Below are positions 19,452-30,107 of a DNA stretch of 64,000 nucleotides, piece after piece. The DNA lies in the NCBI RefSeq assembly GCF_000014965.1, contig NC_008554.1, forward strand, positions 1,228,001-1,292,000, given 5' to 3'. Under the pieces are notes generated by a model. The model saw only the letters and a program-made list of their open reading frames with translations. It searched no databases and had not been told where the DNA came from. Every line of letters begins with the position of its first letter. Positions within the stretch are counted from its first letter, which is position 1. The position numbers and the translations under genes are program-made. The DNA is from Syntrophobacter fumaroxidans MPOB. Its GTDB lineage: Bacteria > Desulfobacterota > Syntrophobacteria > Syntrophobacterales > Syntrophobacteraceae.

Positions 19452-20816
19452 TCACATGTATCCGTAGCCTACCGGCGAATTGTTCTGGTTTCCCTCGATG
19501 AGCCCGTTGACAATCCGGTCGAGCAGAGACTGGGTGCCCCGGTACCCCACGTGAAGCGTTCTCTGCCCTCCGAACCGGTCGTGGATGGGAAAACCTACCC
19601 GAACAAGGGGAATGCCGAGTTTCCGGGCGATGGAATAGCCTTTGCTGTGGCCGATCATGATATCGGGGGAAAGGATTTCGGCCTGTTCTTCGATTTGCCT
19701 GAAGTCCATCCCTTCCCCCACGGCCGGCGCTTCGGGAAGAATATCGGCCGTGACCTGTTCAACCGCCGATCGAAAACGTCCGCTCCTGCCCCCGGTTGCG
19801 CAGAGCACCGGCGTGATCCCGACTTCGGCGAGAAACGCTGTCAGCCCGACCGCCAGGTCTTCTTCCCCATAGACCACCGCCCGTTTTCCAAACAAATACT
19901 TGTGCGCGTCCACATAGGAATCCACCAGGCGACCCCGCTCCATGGCGAAACGCGGCGAGCGCTCCATCCCTGTCAGTTGCTCCAGGGCACCGAAGAAGGT
20001 GTCGGTCTCCCGCAAGCCGATGGGGACCCCCATCGAGTGCAGAGCCACCTCGAAGCGCTCCTTGAGAAGCTTTCCCGTCGATTGCGGGTCACCGTGCAGG
20101 GTCCTGCCGAGCTCGAACGTCGCGCCGGCGCCTCCCATGCGCCATATGTCCTCGATTGGAGTTCCGCCGCCGGGAATTTTGGGGTAGTCGTCGAGCGCCG
20201 GGCCGTCCAGGGTCATGGAGATGTCCGGCAGGATCGTCGCCGCGCACCGGAAGGCCGCGAGAATTTCCTTGAGATGGCGCAGATCTTCCGGTGAGAGAAA
20301 GCCGGGCAGCAGATTGAGCATCCGTGCCGCGTGTCCCTCGCCCGCCAATTGCTCCACCACCGCCCGAACCGCTCCGTGAAACCCTTCCATGTGAGTTCCG
20401 GAATAGCTGGGGGTCCGGACGCTCACGAAGGCGGGCGGCTCCTCGCCGCCCTTGCGCCGTATCTCCCGTCGGAACTCCTCCACGATCATCGGGACGTCCT
20501 CTCCGATGGTTTCCGTAAGGCAGGTGGTGGCGATGCCGATCAGCCTGGCACCGAATTTGGTCATCACATTCTTCAGTCCCTGCTTGAGATTGGCTCCACC
20601 TCCGTAGACCGCGTGTTTTTCTCCTAGAGCCGACGAGGCGATGTCCATCGGTTCCCTGAAATGGCTGATGATGTAGCGGCGCATGTATGTCGCGCAGCCC
20701 TGGGACCCGTGCAGCATCGGCACGGCGCCTTCGACGCCGCGAAAGGCCAGGCAGGCCCCAAGGGGCCCGCAGAGCTTGCAGGCATTGGTGGTGGAGACAT
20801 ATGGCAACGGTTCCAT
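19452..20816 (-). CDS. nifN: FeMo-cofactor scaffold protein NifN
   Basis: A 454-residue beta-type subunit of the NifEN scaffold, where NifB-co matures to FeMo-co before transfer to NifDK. Family marks are TTNACKLCGPLGACLAFRGV near the N-terminus, the cluster-binding HGSQGCATYMRRY, the TTCLTETIGEDVP segment (equivalent to a NifK P-cluster ligand region) and VSVRTPSYSGTHMEGF. The ATG lies one base after the nifE stop, so the two are tightly coupled. The length is usual for NifN. There is no NifX or NifB fusion. Confidence 0.95.
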   Translation of the reverse strand: MEPLPYVSTTNACKLCGPLGACLAFRGVEGAVPMLHGSQGCATYMRRYIISHFREPMDIASSALGEKHAVYGGGANLKQGLKNVMTKFGARLIGIATTCLTETIGEDVPMIVEEFRREIRRKGGEEPPAFVSVRTPSYSGTHMEGFHGAVRAVVEQLAGEGHAARMLNLLPGFLSPEDLRHLKEILAAFRCAATILPDISMTLDGPALDDYPKIPGGGTPIEDIWRMGGAGATFELGRTLHGDPQSTGKLLKERFEVALHSMGVPIGLRETDTFFGALEQLTGMERSPRFAMERGRLVDSYVDAHKYLFGKRAVVYGEEDLAVGLTAFLAEVGITPVLCATGGRSGRFRSAVEQVTADILPEAPAVGEGMDFRQIEEQAEILSPDIMIGHSKGYSIARKLGIPLVRVGFPIHDRFGGQRTLHVGYRGTQSLLDRIVNGLIEGNQNNSPVGYGYM

Positions 20817-20817
20817 C

Positions 20818-22188
20818 TCAATTCCTCGCTTTCCTGCGGGGCACGAACCGCCAGACCGGGCTCATTACCGATGAATGGATCTCCTTCGCAAAGTTCAGCA
20901 TTCCCACAAACCCTTCCAGCGGCTGTTTCCGTTCGTGGTTGTGATCGCAAAAACCCACGCCAAGCTTGTACGCTATGGGCCGTTCCTTGACGCCTCCGAC
21001 GAAGACGTCGCACTCCTTTTCCTTGAGAAAGCTCGAGAGTTCGAGCGGATTGGAGTCGTCGACGATGATCGTCCCCCGATCGGTGATCTCGTGGAGTTCC
21101 CTGTAGTCCTGGTCGGTTCCTGTCTGCGAACCGACCAGGACGACTTTCATCCCCAGGAGGCGGAAGGCCTTGACCAGAGAAAAGGCTTTGAACGCGCCGC
21201 CAACATAAATGGCTGCTTTTTTCCCGCAAAGATCCTTTTTGAATTCCTGAAGCGCGGGATAGAGTTTCAGGAGCTCATCCTTCACCAGTGCACGTGTGCG
21301 CCCGACGATTTCCCGGTCCCGGTCCTTGAAGAACGCGGCCACATCGTAGAGTGCCTGCGCCATGTCCTCGACGCCGAAATAGGAAACCCGCAGGAACGGA
21401 ACGCCGTACGATTCCTTCATCATCTGCGCCAGCTCCATGGTCGCCCCGGAACACTGAACGAGGTTCAGAGCGGCTCCGTGGGCACGCATGATGTCCTCCA
21501 CGCGCCCGTCCCCTGTGATGTTGGCCACGGTCTCGACGCCTATCCTGGCCAGGTACTCTCGAACGATCCACAACTCTCCGGCCAGGTTGAAATCCCCGAG
21601 GATATTGACGCTCAGGGGCGAAATACCCTCGGTGCCCCCCGTTCCCACCAAGCGGAACATAGCCTTGCAGGCCGCGCTGTACCCTTCCCGCTTGTTCCCT
21701 TTGAACCCTTCCGACTGGACCGGGAGGACCGGGATACCGTCCTTTTCAGCCGACACTCGCCGGCAAACCGCCTCGAGATCGTCCCCGATGATCCCCACGA
21801 TACAGGTTGAATAGACGAACGCCGCCCTGGGTCGGTGGCGGTCGATCAACTCAATCAGCGCCCGGTAGAGCTTTTCCTCCCCGCCGAAAATGATGTCCCG
21901 CTCCTGGAGGTCGGTCGAGAAGCTCATCCGGTGCAAGGCCGGTCCGGAGGAGAGGGCCCCCCGGATGTCCCACGTGTATGCGGCGCACCCTATGGGACCG
22001 TGCACGAGATGTAGCGCATCGGCTATGGGGTAGAGCACGACCCTCGAACCGCAGAACACGCAGGCCCGCTGGCTGACCGCACCGGCCAGGCTTTCGCGGT
22101 TGCAATTCATGTCGAAGGGTTTTTCCCCCTTCCTGTGAATCTGGCTTTTCCGTTCTTCAAAAATGACGGACCCGGCGGCAGTCATCAT
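20818..22188 (-). CDS. nifE: FeMo-cofactor scaffold protein NifE
   Basis: A 456-residue alpha-type partner of NifN. It carries RACVFCGSRVVLYPIADALH, the cluster ligand in LVHGPIGCAAYTWDIRG, YSTCIVGIIGDDLEAVC and, near residue 245, VQCSGATMELAQMM in place of the FeMo-co cysteine region of NifD. GVGFCDHNHERKQPLEGFVG lies near the C-terminus, and LQERDIIFGGEEKL is typical of the NifD/NifE fold. Its start codon (tandem ATG at 22188/22185) overlaps the stop of the ferredoxin gene. Expression as part of the nifH operon is inferred from the close packing. Confidence 0.95.
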   Translation of the reverse strand: MMTAAGSVIFEERKSQIHRKGEKPFDMNCNRESLAGAVSQRACVFCGSRVVLYPIADALHLVHGPIGCAAYTWDIRGALSSGPALHRMSFSTDLQERDIIFGGEEKLYRALIELIDRHRPRAAFVYSTCIVGIIGDDLEAVCRRVSAEKDGIPVLPVQSEGFKGNKREGYSAACKAMFRLVGTGGTEGISPLSVNILGDFNLAGELWIVREYLARIGVETVANITGDGRVEDIMRAHGAALNLVQCSGATMELAQMMKESYGVPFLRVSYFGVEDMAQALYDVAAFFKDRDREIVGRTRALVKDELLKLYPALQEFKKDLCGKKAAIYVGGAFKAFSLVKAFRLLGMKVVLVGSQTGTDQDYRELHEITDRGTIIVDDSNPLELSSFLKEKECDVFVGGVKERPIAYKLGVGFCDHNHERKQPLEGFVGMLNFAKEIHSSVMSPVWRFVPRRKARN

Positions 22189-22505
22189 GTTCCCTTCCCG
22201 TAAATCTGAAGAAGGCGGCTTTGGGCCGGCTTTCCTTCTTCGAGTGCGTCCAGGATTTCATCGACGGCGTTTTCGTCGGTGACGCTTCGATACCAGTACC
22301 CCTGCGGGTAAACGACCATGATCGGCCCCTGCTCGCAGAGTTTCAGACAGCCCGTGCTGGAGACCATGGCATTGATGCCGCGATCGTCCAGTTCCTCCTC
22401 GAGGTAGCTGATGAGCTGCAACGACTCCTTCTTGATGCACTTCCCCTTCGCCTCCGTGCCTCTGAAACTCGCGCACACCAATATGTGATGATCCGGTTTC
22501 CGCAT
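22185..22505 (-). CDS. Thioredoxin-like [2Fe-2S] ferredoxin
   Basis: A small protein of 106 residues from ATG 22505 (AGGA 8 bases upstream); in-frame ATGs at 22514 and 22547 are alternatives. The pattern HILVCASFRGTEAKGKC, then SSTGCLKLCEQGP, gives four cysteines spaced C-x11-C and C-x3-C. This is the ligand set of thioredoxin-fold [2Fe-2S] ferredoxins related to the Azotobacter Shethna-type and Clostridium pasteurianum 2Fe ferredoxins. Related proteins are known near nif genes, and an electron-transfer role with nitrogenase is a reasonable inference from its place between nifK and nifE. Its stop overlaps the nifE start. Confidence 0.87.
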   Translation of the reverse strand: MRKPDHHILVCASFRGTEAKGKCIKKESLQLISYLEEELDDRGINAMVSSTGCLKLCEQGPIMVVYPQGYWYRSVTDENAVDEILDALEEGKPAQSRLLQIYGKGT

Positions 22506-22550
22506 TTGCGCCATCCTTTCCCGACCCCCGCGAGCAGGATTCGGCATGTT

Positions 22551-23927
22551 CTACAGCACCAACTCGAACGCTTCCTCCGGAGCATCCCGGTCTTTGCGGT
22601 CGAGAAGGGCATCCAGGATTTTTTCCAGCAGCCGCATCCCCCCCCGATACCCGACGGTGGGAAAATAGCCGTGGCCGACACGATCCAGGATCGGAAACCC
22701 GAACCGGACCAGCGGAATGTCTTCGTCCCTTGCGATGTACTTCAGGTATGTGTTCCCCATGATGAGGTCCACCGGGTCGTTCTTGATCCACTGGTGGAAG
22801 AGGAACATGTCGCCGCCGGCCGTCACGTTGACTTCGTGAGGGACACCCCGCGTGATTTCCCGAATCCTGGACTCGAACTTTCTTCCGGGCGTCCCCGTGA
22901 CGATGTGGATGGGCCACATGTCGATGGAGACGAGAAACTCCGCGAGGGAGACGAGTTGGTCGGGGTCGCCGACAAGCCCCAGCTTTTTCCCATAAAAATA
23001 CTGGTGCATATCGGTGACGATGTCGAGCAGGCGCCCCCGCTCAAGGTTGATCGAATCGGGAACGCTCACCCCCGCCACCCTTCTCAACACATCGATGAAT
23101 GCGTCCGTTGCGGTGAGTCCGATGGGCAGGTCCAGCAGTTCGCAGTGGACGTTGCACTTCACGTCCAGGGCCCGTGCGGCAGGCCACGAGGCAGTTCGCC
23201 CGAGCGCGACGGTACACTTGCTCGACCCGGCGCTCCTGAGGGCTTCGATGGATACTCCTCCCCTGGGATACATCTCGAACTTCCCGGTCTGCGGGCGATT
23301 CAACACGTTGGAGGTGTCGGGAAACACGACCGCCCGAACTCCCATCTCCGCGGCGATCCTTCGGATCTCCTCCATGTCGGAGGGTTCGACGTAACCCGGA
23401 ATGATGTTGATCTGCTCGAGCCTTTTTCCGCCGCGCTCCGCGAAATAATCCGCCATAGCCTTCGTCATGTTGGCGAACCCGGTCACATGGGAACCCACGT
23501 AGCTGGGCGTGTTGGCGTGAATGACGAACTTGCCGGGGGGGATCTTCCCTTCCGCCTGCGCCTTGCGCGATATCTGCGGGATATCGTCCCCGATGGTTTC
23601 CGAAAGGCACGTGGTGTGAACGGCAATGACATCCGGCTCATACACGGTGAAGATATTGTCTATGGCCTGGATGAGATTGGACTGTCCGCCGAAAACCGAA
23701 GCACCCTCGGTGAAGGAACTCGTGGCCGCCATGACCGGTTCCTTGAAATGCCGCGTGAGCGTGCTGCGATGGTAGGCGCAACAACCCTGGGAGCCATGGC
23801 TGTGCGGCAGGCATCGGTGTATCCCCAGGGCGGCGTACATCGCCCCGATCGGCTGACAGGTTTTCGCCGGATTGATCGTCAGGGCTCTGCGCTCCCGAAT
23901 TGCTTCCGGTGTGTGTCGGAGCAGCAT
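22551..23927 (-). CDS. nifK: Nitrogenase MoFe protein beta subunit NifK
   Basis: A 458-residue beta chain of dinitrogenase. P-cluster ligands are visible as Cys24 (TINPAKTCQPIGAM), Cys49 (SHGSQGCCAYHRS) and Cys107 (VHTTCLSETIGDDIP), with the nearby serine region HANTPSYVGSHVTGF. The chain lacks the N-terminal extension of Azotobacter-type NifK, as in short anaerobe-type beta subunits. ATG 23927 is preceded by AAAGGAGG at 8 bases, which decides the start although the frame stays open further. It lies 23 bases downstream of nifD. It forms the alpha2-beta2 MoFe protein with NifD and receives electrons from NifH. Confidence 0.97.
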   Translation of the reverse strand: MLLRHTPEAIRERRALTINPAKTCQPIGAMYAALGIHRCLPHSHGSQGCCAYHRSTLTRHFKEPVMAATSSFTEGASVFGGQSNLIQAIDNIFTVYEPDVIAVHTTCLSETIGDDIPQISRKAQAEGKIPPGKFVIHANTPSYVGSHVTGFANMTKAMADYFAERGGKRLEQINIIPGYVEPSDMEEIRRIAAEMGVRAVVFPDTSNVLNRPQTGKFEMYPRGGVSIEALRSAGSSKCTVALGRTASWPAARALDVKCNVHCELLDLPIGLTATDAFIDVLRRVAGVSVPDSINLERGRLLDIVTDMHQYFYGKKLGLVGDPDQLVSLAEFLVSIDMWPIHIVTGTPGRKFESRIREITRGVPHEVNVTAGGDMFLFHQWIKNDPVDLIMGNTYLKYIARDEDIPLVRFGFPILDRVGHGYFPTVGYRGGMRLLEKILDALLDRKDRDAPEEAFELVL

Positions 23928-23950
23928 GAGGTGTTCCTCCTTTCGGCCGG

Positions 23951-25606
23951 TCATTCGCACGCGTAAGTTGCGGCGAGTTCGGGGTTGGTCTGCCAGGGGG
24001 CTTTGAGGTACGACCAGATCCTGCTGTTCACCATGCGGTCGATCTCTCGGTAGAAATTCACCGCTCCCTTGAATCCGGCATAGGGACCGCCCGAATCGTA
24101 GCTATGCAGTTGCTTCATCGGGATGCCCTTCTTCTGGACCGCGTACTTTTCCTTGATGCCCGCGCAGAAGATCGCGGGCTTGTAGGTCTCGATCATCCTC
24201 TCCGTTTCGTACTGGCTGATGTCGTCGATCACCAGGGTCCCGTCCGCCATCCGGACCATCATCCCCTCGTAGTCGTTGAAGGACAGACCGTCTCTCTTGA
24301 GTTCCGCAATCTGTTCCGCGGTCTTCCTGGGACGATACCGGTCCGGGTCGGGATGTACTTCGAGTTCCTCGATGCTGCGGCTGTCCGCGTCCACCTTGAT
24401 GTCCGGGAGGACGCGCCGGCCTTCGTAGTCGTCGCGGTGCGCGAATTCATACCCCGCGGAGATCGTCCTCATTCCGATCTCGGCGAAGAGGTCCTGGTAA
24501 TGGTGGGCGCGCGAGCCCCCGACAAAGAGCATCGCCAGCTTGCCTTCGCAGCGCGCCCGGACTTCGGCCTGCACCTTTTCCACTTCCACCATCTCCTCGG
24601 CGATGATCTCTTCGACCCGATCGCTCAGTTCGCGATCCTCGAAGTACTTCGCGATCTTTCGCAGGGACTTCGCAGCCGATCCGGCGCCGATGAAATTGGT
24701 CTTGATCCAGGGAATGCCGAACTTTCGTTCCATCATCTCGGCGACGTAATTGATGGAACGATGGCACATCACAGTATTCAGGTCCGCCATGTGGGAACTC
24801 GCGAACTGCTCGTAAGTGGAATTGCCGCTGAACGTGGCCACCAGCGTGATGCCGCATTTTTCGAGCACCCGCTCGATCTCGAACGCATCTCCGCCGATGT
24901 TGTATTCGCCGAGCAGGTTGATCCGGTACTTTCCTTCGCGCGAGGTGTCGTCCAGCCCCACCACGTGTTTGAATATGCCGTTGTTCGCGATGTGGTGGCC
25001 CGCCGACTGGCTCACCCCTTTGTAGCCCTCGCAGCTGAACGCAAAGACGTTGATGCCCAGTCTCTCCTTCATCTCCTTCGCCACGGTGTGAATGTCGTCG
25101 CCGATAAGGCCGACGGGACACGTGGCAAAAATGCTGATCGCCTTGGGATGAAAGATGTCGTAAGCTTCAAGGATTGCCGCCCTCAGCTTCTTCTCCCCTC
25201 CGAACACGATGTCCTCGTCCTGAAGATCCGTGGAGAAACAGTAGGGCATGAAGTTCGCCTCCTCGGGAGTCGCCGGCCTGGTCTGGTTCCTCCGGGTGAG
25301 CCAACTGTAAAAGCCGCACCCGATCGGACCGTGGGTCAAGTTCACAAGGTCCCTGGTCGGTCCCAGCACCACGCCTTTGCAGCCCGCGTAGCTGCACCCG
25401 CGCTGGGTAATGATGCCGGGAATGGTGCGGGTGTTGGCCCCGATCTCCGGGACCGAACAGTCTTCGCCCACCCTGTTGACGATGATCTGCTTCCCGCGCT
25501 TGCGGGCAACCTTGGTCGGGTACTTGGCGATGAGTTCCTGCTTCACTGCAGCCGGGTCGATCGCTTCGGCCGCGGGTGCGGCCTTTCCTTCATGGATTGC
25601 GGACAT
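23951..25606 (-). CDS. nifD: Nitrogenase MoFe protein alpha subunit NifD
   Basis: A 551-residue catalytic alpha chain. P-cluster ligands are Cys71 (QRGCSYAGCKG), Cys97 (HGPIGCGFYSW) and Cys163 (TCPVGLIGDD). FeMo-co ligands are Cys281 (VMCHRSINYVAEMM) and His501 (QLHSYDSGGPYAG). The catalytic Gln200 and His204 are present in GVSQSAGHHIAN. Roughly residues 390-460 form an extra segment (YEFAHRDDYEGRRVLPDIKV onward) like the insertion of the Clostridium pasteurianum/methanogen-type alpha subunit, which explains the length above ~480-490. ATG 25606 has GGAGG at 6 bases. All residues needed for a Mo-type enzyme are intact; nothing suggests a V- or Fe-only enzyme. Confidence 0.97.
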   Translation of the reverse strand: MSAIHEGKAAPAAEAIDPAAVKQELIAKYPTKVARKRGKQIIVNRVGEDCSVPEIGANTRTIPGIITQRGCSYAGCKGVVLGPTRDLVNLTHGPIGCGFYSWLTRRNQTRPATPEEANFMPYCFSTDLQDEDIVFGGEKKLRAAILEAYDIFHPKAISIFATCPVGLIGDDIHTVAKEMKERLGINVFAFSCEGYKGVSQSAGHHIANNGIFKHVVGLDDTSREGKYRINLLGEYNIGGDAFEIERVLEKCGITLVATFSGNSTYEQFASSHMADLNTVMCHRSINYVAEMMERKFGIPWIKTNFIGAGSAAKSLRKIAKYFEDRELSDRVEEIIAEEMVEVEKVQAEVRARCEGKLAMLFVGGSRAHHYQDLFAEIGMRTISAGYEFAHRDDYEGRRVLPDIKVDADSRSIEELEVHPDPDRYRPRKTAEQIAELKRDGLSFNDYEGMMVRMADGTLVIDDISQYETERMIETYKPAIFCAGIKEKYAVQKKGIPMKQLHSYDSGGPYAGFKGAVNFYREIDRMVNSRIWSYLKAPWQTNPELAATYACE

Positions 25607-25632
25607 CGGTTCCTCCATTCTCGTACAGGCCG

Positions 25633-26013
25633 TCAAATCTCATCCAGAGCTGCGGCCCCACATTCTCCGGTTCTGACGCACACCGTATCGGTCACGGGCA
25701 TGACAAAGATCTTGCCGTCTCCGGATTTGCCCGTTCGGTTGACGCCGATGATGGTCCTGATCGTCGTCTCGACCAGGCCGTCGGGCACGACCACGAAAAT
25801 GAATCGCTTGGGGATGAGGCGTTGGCTGTGTCCGAGCTGAGCCACCGCTTCCTCGTAGCCCTTCTCCGCCCCTTCCAGCAGGCTGGTGTCGACCAGACCC
25901 TTGCCGCGGCCGAGCGCATCCCGCGCGGTCATCGAGGTGATGCCCGCATCCGAAAGGGCTTTTTTCGTCCTGTTCATCATGTTCATGCGAACGATCGCCA
26001 TGACTTCTTTCAT
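25633..26013 (-). CDS. nifI2: PII-family nitrogenase regulator NifI2
   Basis: A 126-residue PII-like protein. It begins MKEVMAIVRMNMMNRTKKAL and has a long T-loop region (about residues 37-68), followed by RFIFVVVPDGLVETTIRTII and GKSGDGKIFVMPVTDTVCVR, the conserved PII C-terminal pattern. Its start overlaps the nifI1 stop as ATGA and it lies directly before nifD. In methanogens NifI1 and NifI2 form a complex that binds and inhibits NifDK under ammonium sufficiency, relieved by 2-oxoglutarate and ATP. The same role is inferred here from position and sequence. Confidence 0.93.
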   Translation of the reverse strand: MKEVMAIVRMNMMNRTKKALSDAGITSMTARDALGRGKGLVDTSLLEGAEKGYEEAVAQLGHSQRLIPKRFIFVVVPDGLVETTIRTIIGVNRTGKSGDGKIFVMPVTDTVCVRTGECGAAALDEI

Positions 26014-26366
26014 AGGTTCACCTCTTCGAGGACCCCCGAGGACTTTTCCCGGATTCCGGAGCTGATCGTGTAGACCTCGTGCACCGGACTGACGAAGATT
26101 TTGCCGTCCCCGTAGGCGCCCTTGTCCCCGGTCCGGGCGGCGGCGATGACCGTCTTGATCACGAAGTCCTTGTCGTGGTCCTGCACGACGGTGAGGAGCA
26201 GTTCCTTCGGAATCTCGTCGTAGGTGATCTCCCCTATTCTTATTCCGCGCTGCTTGCCGCGGCCGACCACCGACATCTTGGTCACCGCCGGGAAGCCGGC
26301 TTCCATGAGCGCGGCAAGAACGTTGTCCACCTTCTCCGGTCTGACGATGGATTTGATCATTATCAT
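26010..26366 (-). CDS. nifI1: PII-family nitrogenase regulator NifI1
   Basis: A 118-residue PII-like protein starting MIMIKSIVRPEKVDNVLAAL. The T-loop is of NifI1 type (VVGRGKQRGIRIGEITYDEI), followed by KELLLTVVQDHDKDFVIKTV and a nucleotide-site stretch, TGDKGAYGDGKIFVSPVHE. ATG 26366 has a strong AAAGGAGG at 8 bases; the frame stays open to 26513 inside nifH, but that part is shadow. It follows nifH by 31 bases and overlaps nifI2 by four. It acts with NifI2 as a post-translational switch on dinitrogenase in related anaerobes. Confidence 0.93.
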   Translation of the reverse strand: MIMIKSIVRPEKVDNVLAALMEAGFPAVTKMSVVGRGKQRGIRIGEITYDEIPKELLLTVVQDHDKDFVIKTVIAAARTGDKGAYGDGKIFVSPVHEVYTISSGIREKSSGVLEEVNL

Positions 26367-26397
26367 TGTGAATACCTCCTTTCCCGGTGCCGTTCTC

Positions 26398-27722
<1,325 letters not shown>

Positions 27723-27750
27723 AAATCCGCGCGCGCTGTCCCGCGGATTT
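27723..27750 (-). terminator. Hairpin downstream of the GGDEF/EAL gene
   Basis: A perfect 9-base inverted repeat (AAATCCGCG / CGCGGATTT) with a 10-base loop, 16 bases past the stop of the minus-strand GGDEF/EAL gene. No T-run follows on the minus strand beyond the stem, so termination is plausible but not typical. Confidence 0.4.
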
Positions 27751-27766
27751 GAAGGGGGGTTGCGCT

Positions 27767-29875
27767 CTAAAGGCCGCTGCTTTGCTTCTCCAGGTGTTTG
27801 GTGAGCTTGGCCGGGGTGAGCGGCCGGCAATAGTAGTACCCCTGAGCCATGTCGCAATTGTTCTCCTGCAGGAATTGCAGTTGTTGCTCGTTCTCCACCC
27901 CTTCGGCTATCACCTCCAGGTTGAGATTGTGGGCCATGGCAATGATGGCCCTCGTGATGGCGGCATCGTCCGCATTGATCGTGACGTCCCTGATGAACGA
28001 CCGGTCGATCTTGAGCACATCCAGAGGAAAACGCCTGAGGTAGCTCAACGAGGAGTACCCGGTACCGAAATCGTCGACGGCGAGTCGCACCCCCATGCTT
28101 TTCAGTTCCTTCACCGTATGGATGGTGGATGCGGCGTTTTCCATGAGGGTGCTTTCGGTGATCTCCAGTTCGAGGTGCTGGGGGTCGAGCCGTGAGTTCG
28201 TGAGGGTCTTGGCAATGGTCTTGATCAGGTTTCTCTGGCGGAATTGATGCCCGGACAGGTTCACGGCCACCCGGATCGGTTCGAGACCCGACTTGTGCCA
28301 GATGGCGTTCTGCATGCAGGCAATGGAGAGGATCCACTCACCGATCGGGAGGATGAGTCCCGTTTCCTCGGCCAGGGGGATGAAATCGAGGGGAGGAATC
28401 AGTCCCAGGGTCGGATGGTCCCATCGAACGAGTGTTTCCAGGCCGACGGTTTCACCGGTCTTGAGATCGATTTCGGGCTGATATTCGACGAACAGTTCCC
28501 TGCGCGCCAGGGCCATGCGGAGGTCGCCTTCGAGGGTGAGGCTCCTCAACGCGGCGGTCTTACCGGAAGACGTGTAGAACTGGAAGTTGTTTCGTCCTTC
28601 GGCTTTGGCGTGATGCATCGCCGAGTCGGCATTCTTGAGCAGAGTACCGGCTTCCGCGCCGTCATGGGGATGCACGGCTATGCCGATGCTGGCCGTGACA
28701 TAGACTTCGTGACGATCGAGCACAAAGGGCTGCGAGAGGTCGTCAAGGAGCCGCTTTGCCAGGTTGGCGGCTCCCTTGACGTGGCTGATTTCGGTCAGCA
28801 GAACGACAAAGTCGTCCCCTCCCATGCGCGCAACGGCTTTGATCGACTGGTCGCTTCCCAACCTGGCCTTGCGGTCGGTCCTGCGGGCGCAGCCCAGCAT
28901 CCGATCCGCAACGCGCTGCAGAAGCACGTCTCCAAGCTCGTGGCCGAAGGTGGCGTTGACCCGTTTCAAATGGTCGATGTCGACCCACAGGATGGCCGTC
29001 ATGCGGCCGTGCTGTCCGGGAAGCTCCAATGCCCGCGCGATGCGTTCCCTCATGGAATGCTGGTTCAATAGCCCTGTCAGCGGATCGTGATACGCAAGCT
29101 GAAGCAGTTCCTTCTCCATTTTTCTGCGTTCCGTGACATCCCTCATCACGACGGTGGGCTCACCTTCCGCATTGGGAAGGATGCGGGTCTCATACACATG
29201 AATGTCGTTCCCAATGCGAACGTTGTGCTCCAGAACCTGGCTTTCGGCGGTTTCGATCACCCTTTCGATACACCTCACGATCACGTAGGGGGCATCGGCG
29301 AAAAAGACGTCCTGGATCCTGCGTCCGCGCAGGCCGTCGGGAAACTGCCTCAGGTCGAAATCCCGGGGAGCCTCGAAATCGAGCACCGTCCCCTCTTTGG
29401 ATATCTGCAACACCAGGTGGGGAATACCCTTGATCAAACCGCGGTTTCTCTCCTCATTCCGGCTCAATCTCTCACGGGTCTGCGCGGAACGCCGTCCGCA
29501 GCTCAGGCGAAGCCCGAGCATTTCGACGTCGACGGGATGAATGAGAAAATCGGTCGCGCCCGCATCGATCGCGCGCCGAACACCTTCCAAATCGCCGCGA
29601 CCCGCAACCGCCAGGATCGACACCCGTTCGCCCCCCCTGGCTCCGTGGAGGGAAGCGCAAAGCTCGAATGCATCCGCTTGCGTCATCGCGAGGTCAAGAA
29701 GCACGATTTCGGGTTGAATCCGCCTGAAAGCCGCAAGCGCCTGTTCCCCGTTGTCCGGTTCTTCCATCTCACATCCGAGCCTGTCCAACGAGTCGTAGAC
29801 GAGCCGCCTCACCTCCGAATCATCATCGGAGAGCAGCATGACGGGTCGCTGTACCTGAACATTATTGGTTTTCAT
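27767..29875 (-). CDS. Response regulator with PAS, GGDEF and EAL domains (c-di-GMP turnover)
   Basis: A 702-residue cytoplasmic protein. A receiver domain (~10-125) has an acidic pocket (LLSDDDSEV) and phospho-acceptor Asp in IVLLDLAMTQAD. A PAS domain (~148-265) is followed by a GGDEF domain (~270-435) with the variant active-site loop ARMGGDDFVVL. The EAL domain (~445-700) has the variant ETL (VGLETLVRWDHP) but intact downstream motifs NLSGHQF, EITES, DDFGTGYSSL and KIDRSFI with EGVE. The GGDDF and ETL changes are conservative, so activity is possible; the phosphodiesterase half looks the more complete. It is transcribed alone and no cognate kinase is adjacent. Confidence 0.9.
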   Translation of the reverse strand: MKTNNVQVQRPVMLLSDDDSEVRRLVYDSLDRLGCEMEEPDNGEQALAAFRRIQPEIVLLDLAMTQADAFELCASLHGARGGERVSILAVAGRGDLEGVRRAIDAGATDFLIHPVDVEMLGLRLSCGRRSAQTRERLSRNEERNRGLIKGIPHLVLQISKEGTVLDFEAPRDFDLRQFPDGLRGRRIQDVFFADAPYVIVRCIERVIETAESQVLEHNVRIGNDIHVYETRILPNAEGEPTVVMRDVTERRKMEKELLQLAYHDPLTGLLNQHSMRERIARALELPGQHGRMTAILWVDIDHLKRVNATFGHELGDVLLQRVADRMLGCARRTDRKARLGSDQSIKAVARMGGDDFVVLLTEISHVKGAANLAKRLLDDLSQPFVLDRHEVYVTASIGIAVHPHDGAEAGTLLKNADSAMHHAKAEGRNNFQFYTSSGKTAALRSLTLEGDLRMALARRELFVEYQPEIDLKTGETVGLETLVRWDHPTLGLIPPLDFIPLAEETGLILPIGEWILSIACMQNAIWHKSGLEPIRVAVNLSGHQFRQRNLIKTIAKTLTNSRLDPQHLELEITESTLMENAASTIHTVKELKSMGVRLAVDDFGTGYSSLSYLRRFPLDVLKIDRSFIRDVTINADDAAITRAIIAMAHNLNLEVIAEGVENEQQLQFLQENNCDMAQGYYYCRPLTPAKLTKHLEKQSSGL

Positions 29876-30107
29876 TGCACCCCTGCGTCATTGTTCCCGT
29901 GCGTCCATTCCGGGTGGCATCCTCCACCTCGTGCAGGCCTTGCCGCGGTTCCGTTAGAATGATCGGCATTCCAATGGTTTTCCTCAAAAACACGGACCCG
30001 TGGACGTCGCTTTTTCAGGAAGAAACCCCGACATCGCAATGCCGCGGGGACTGTTTTCCATACACTCGCGCCGGGCAGGCTCTCACGGGTATGAGGCACC
30101 ACCGCCG

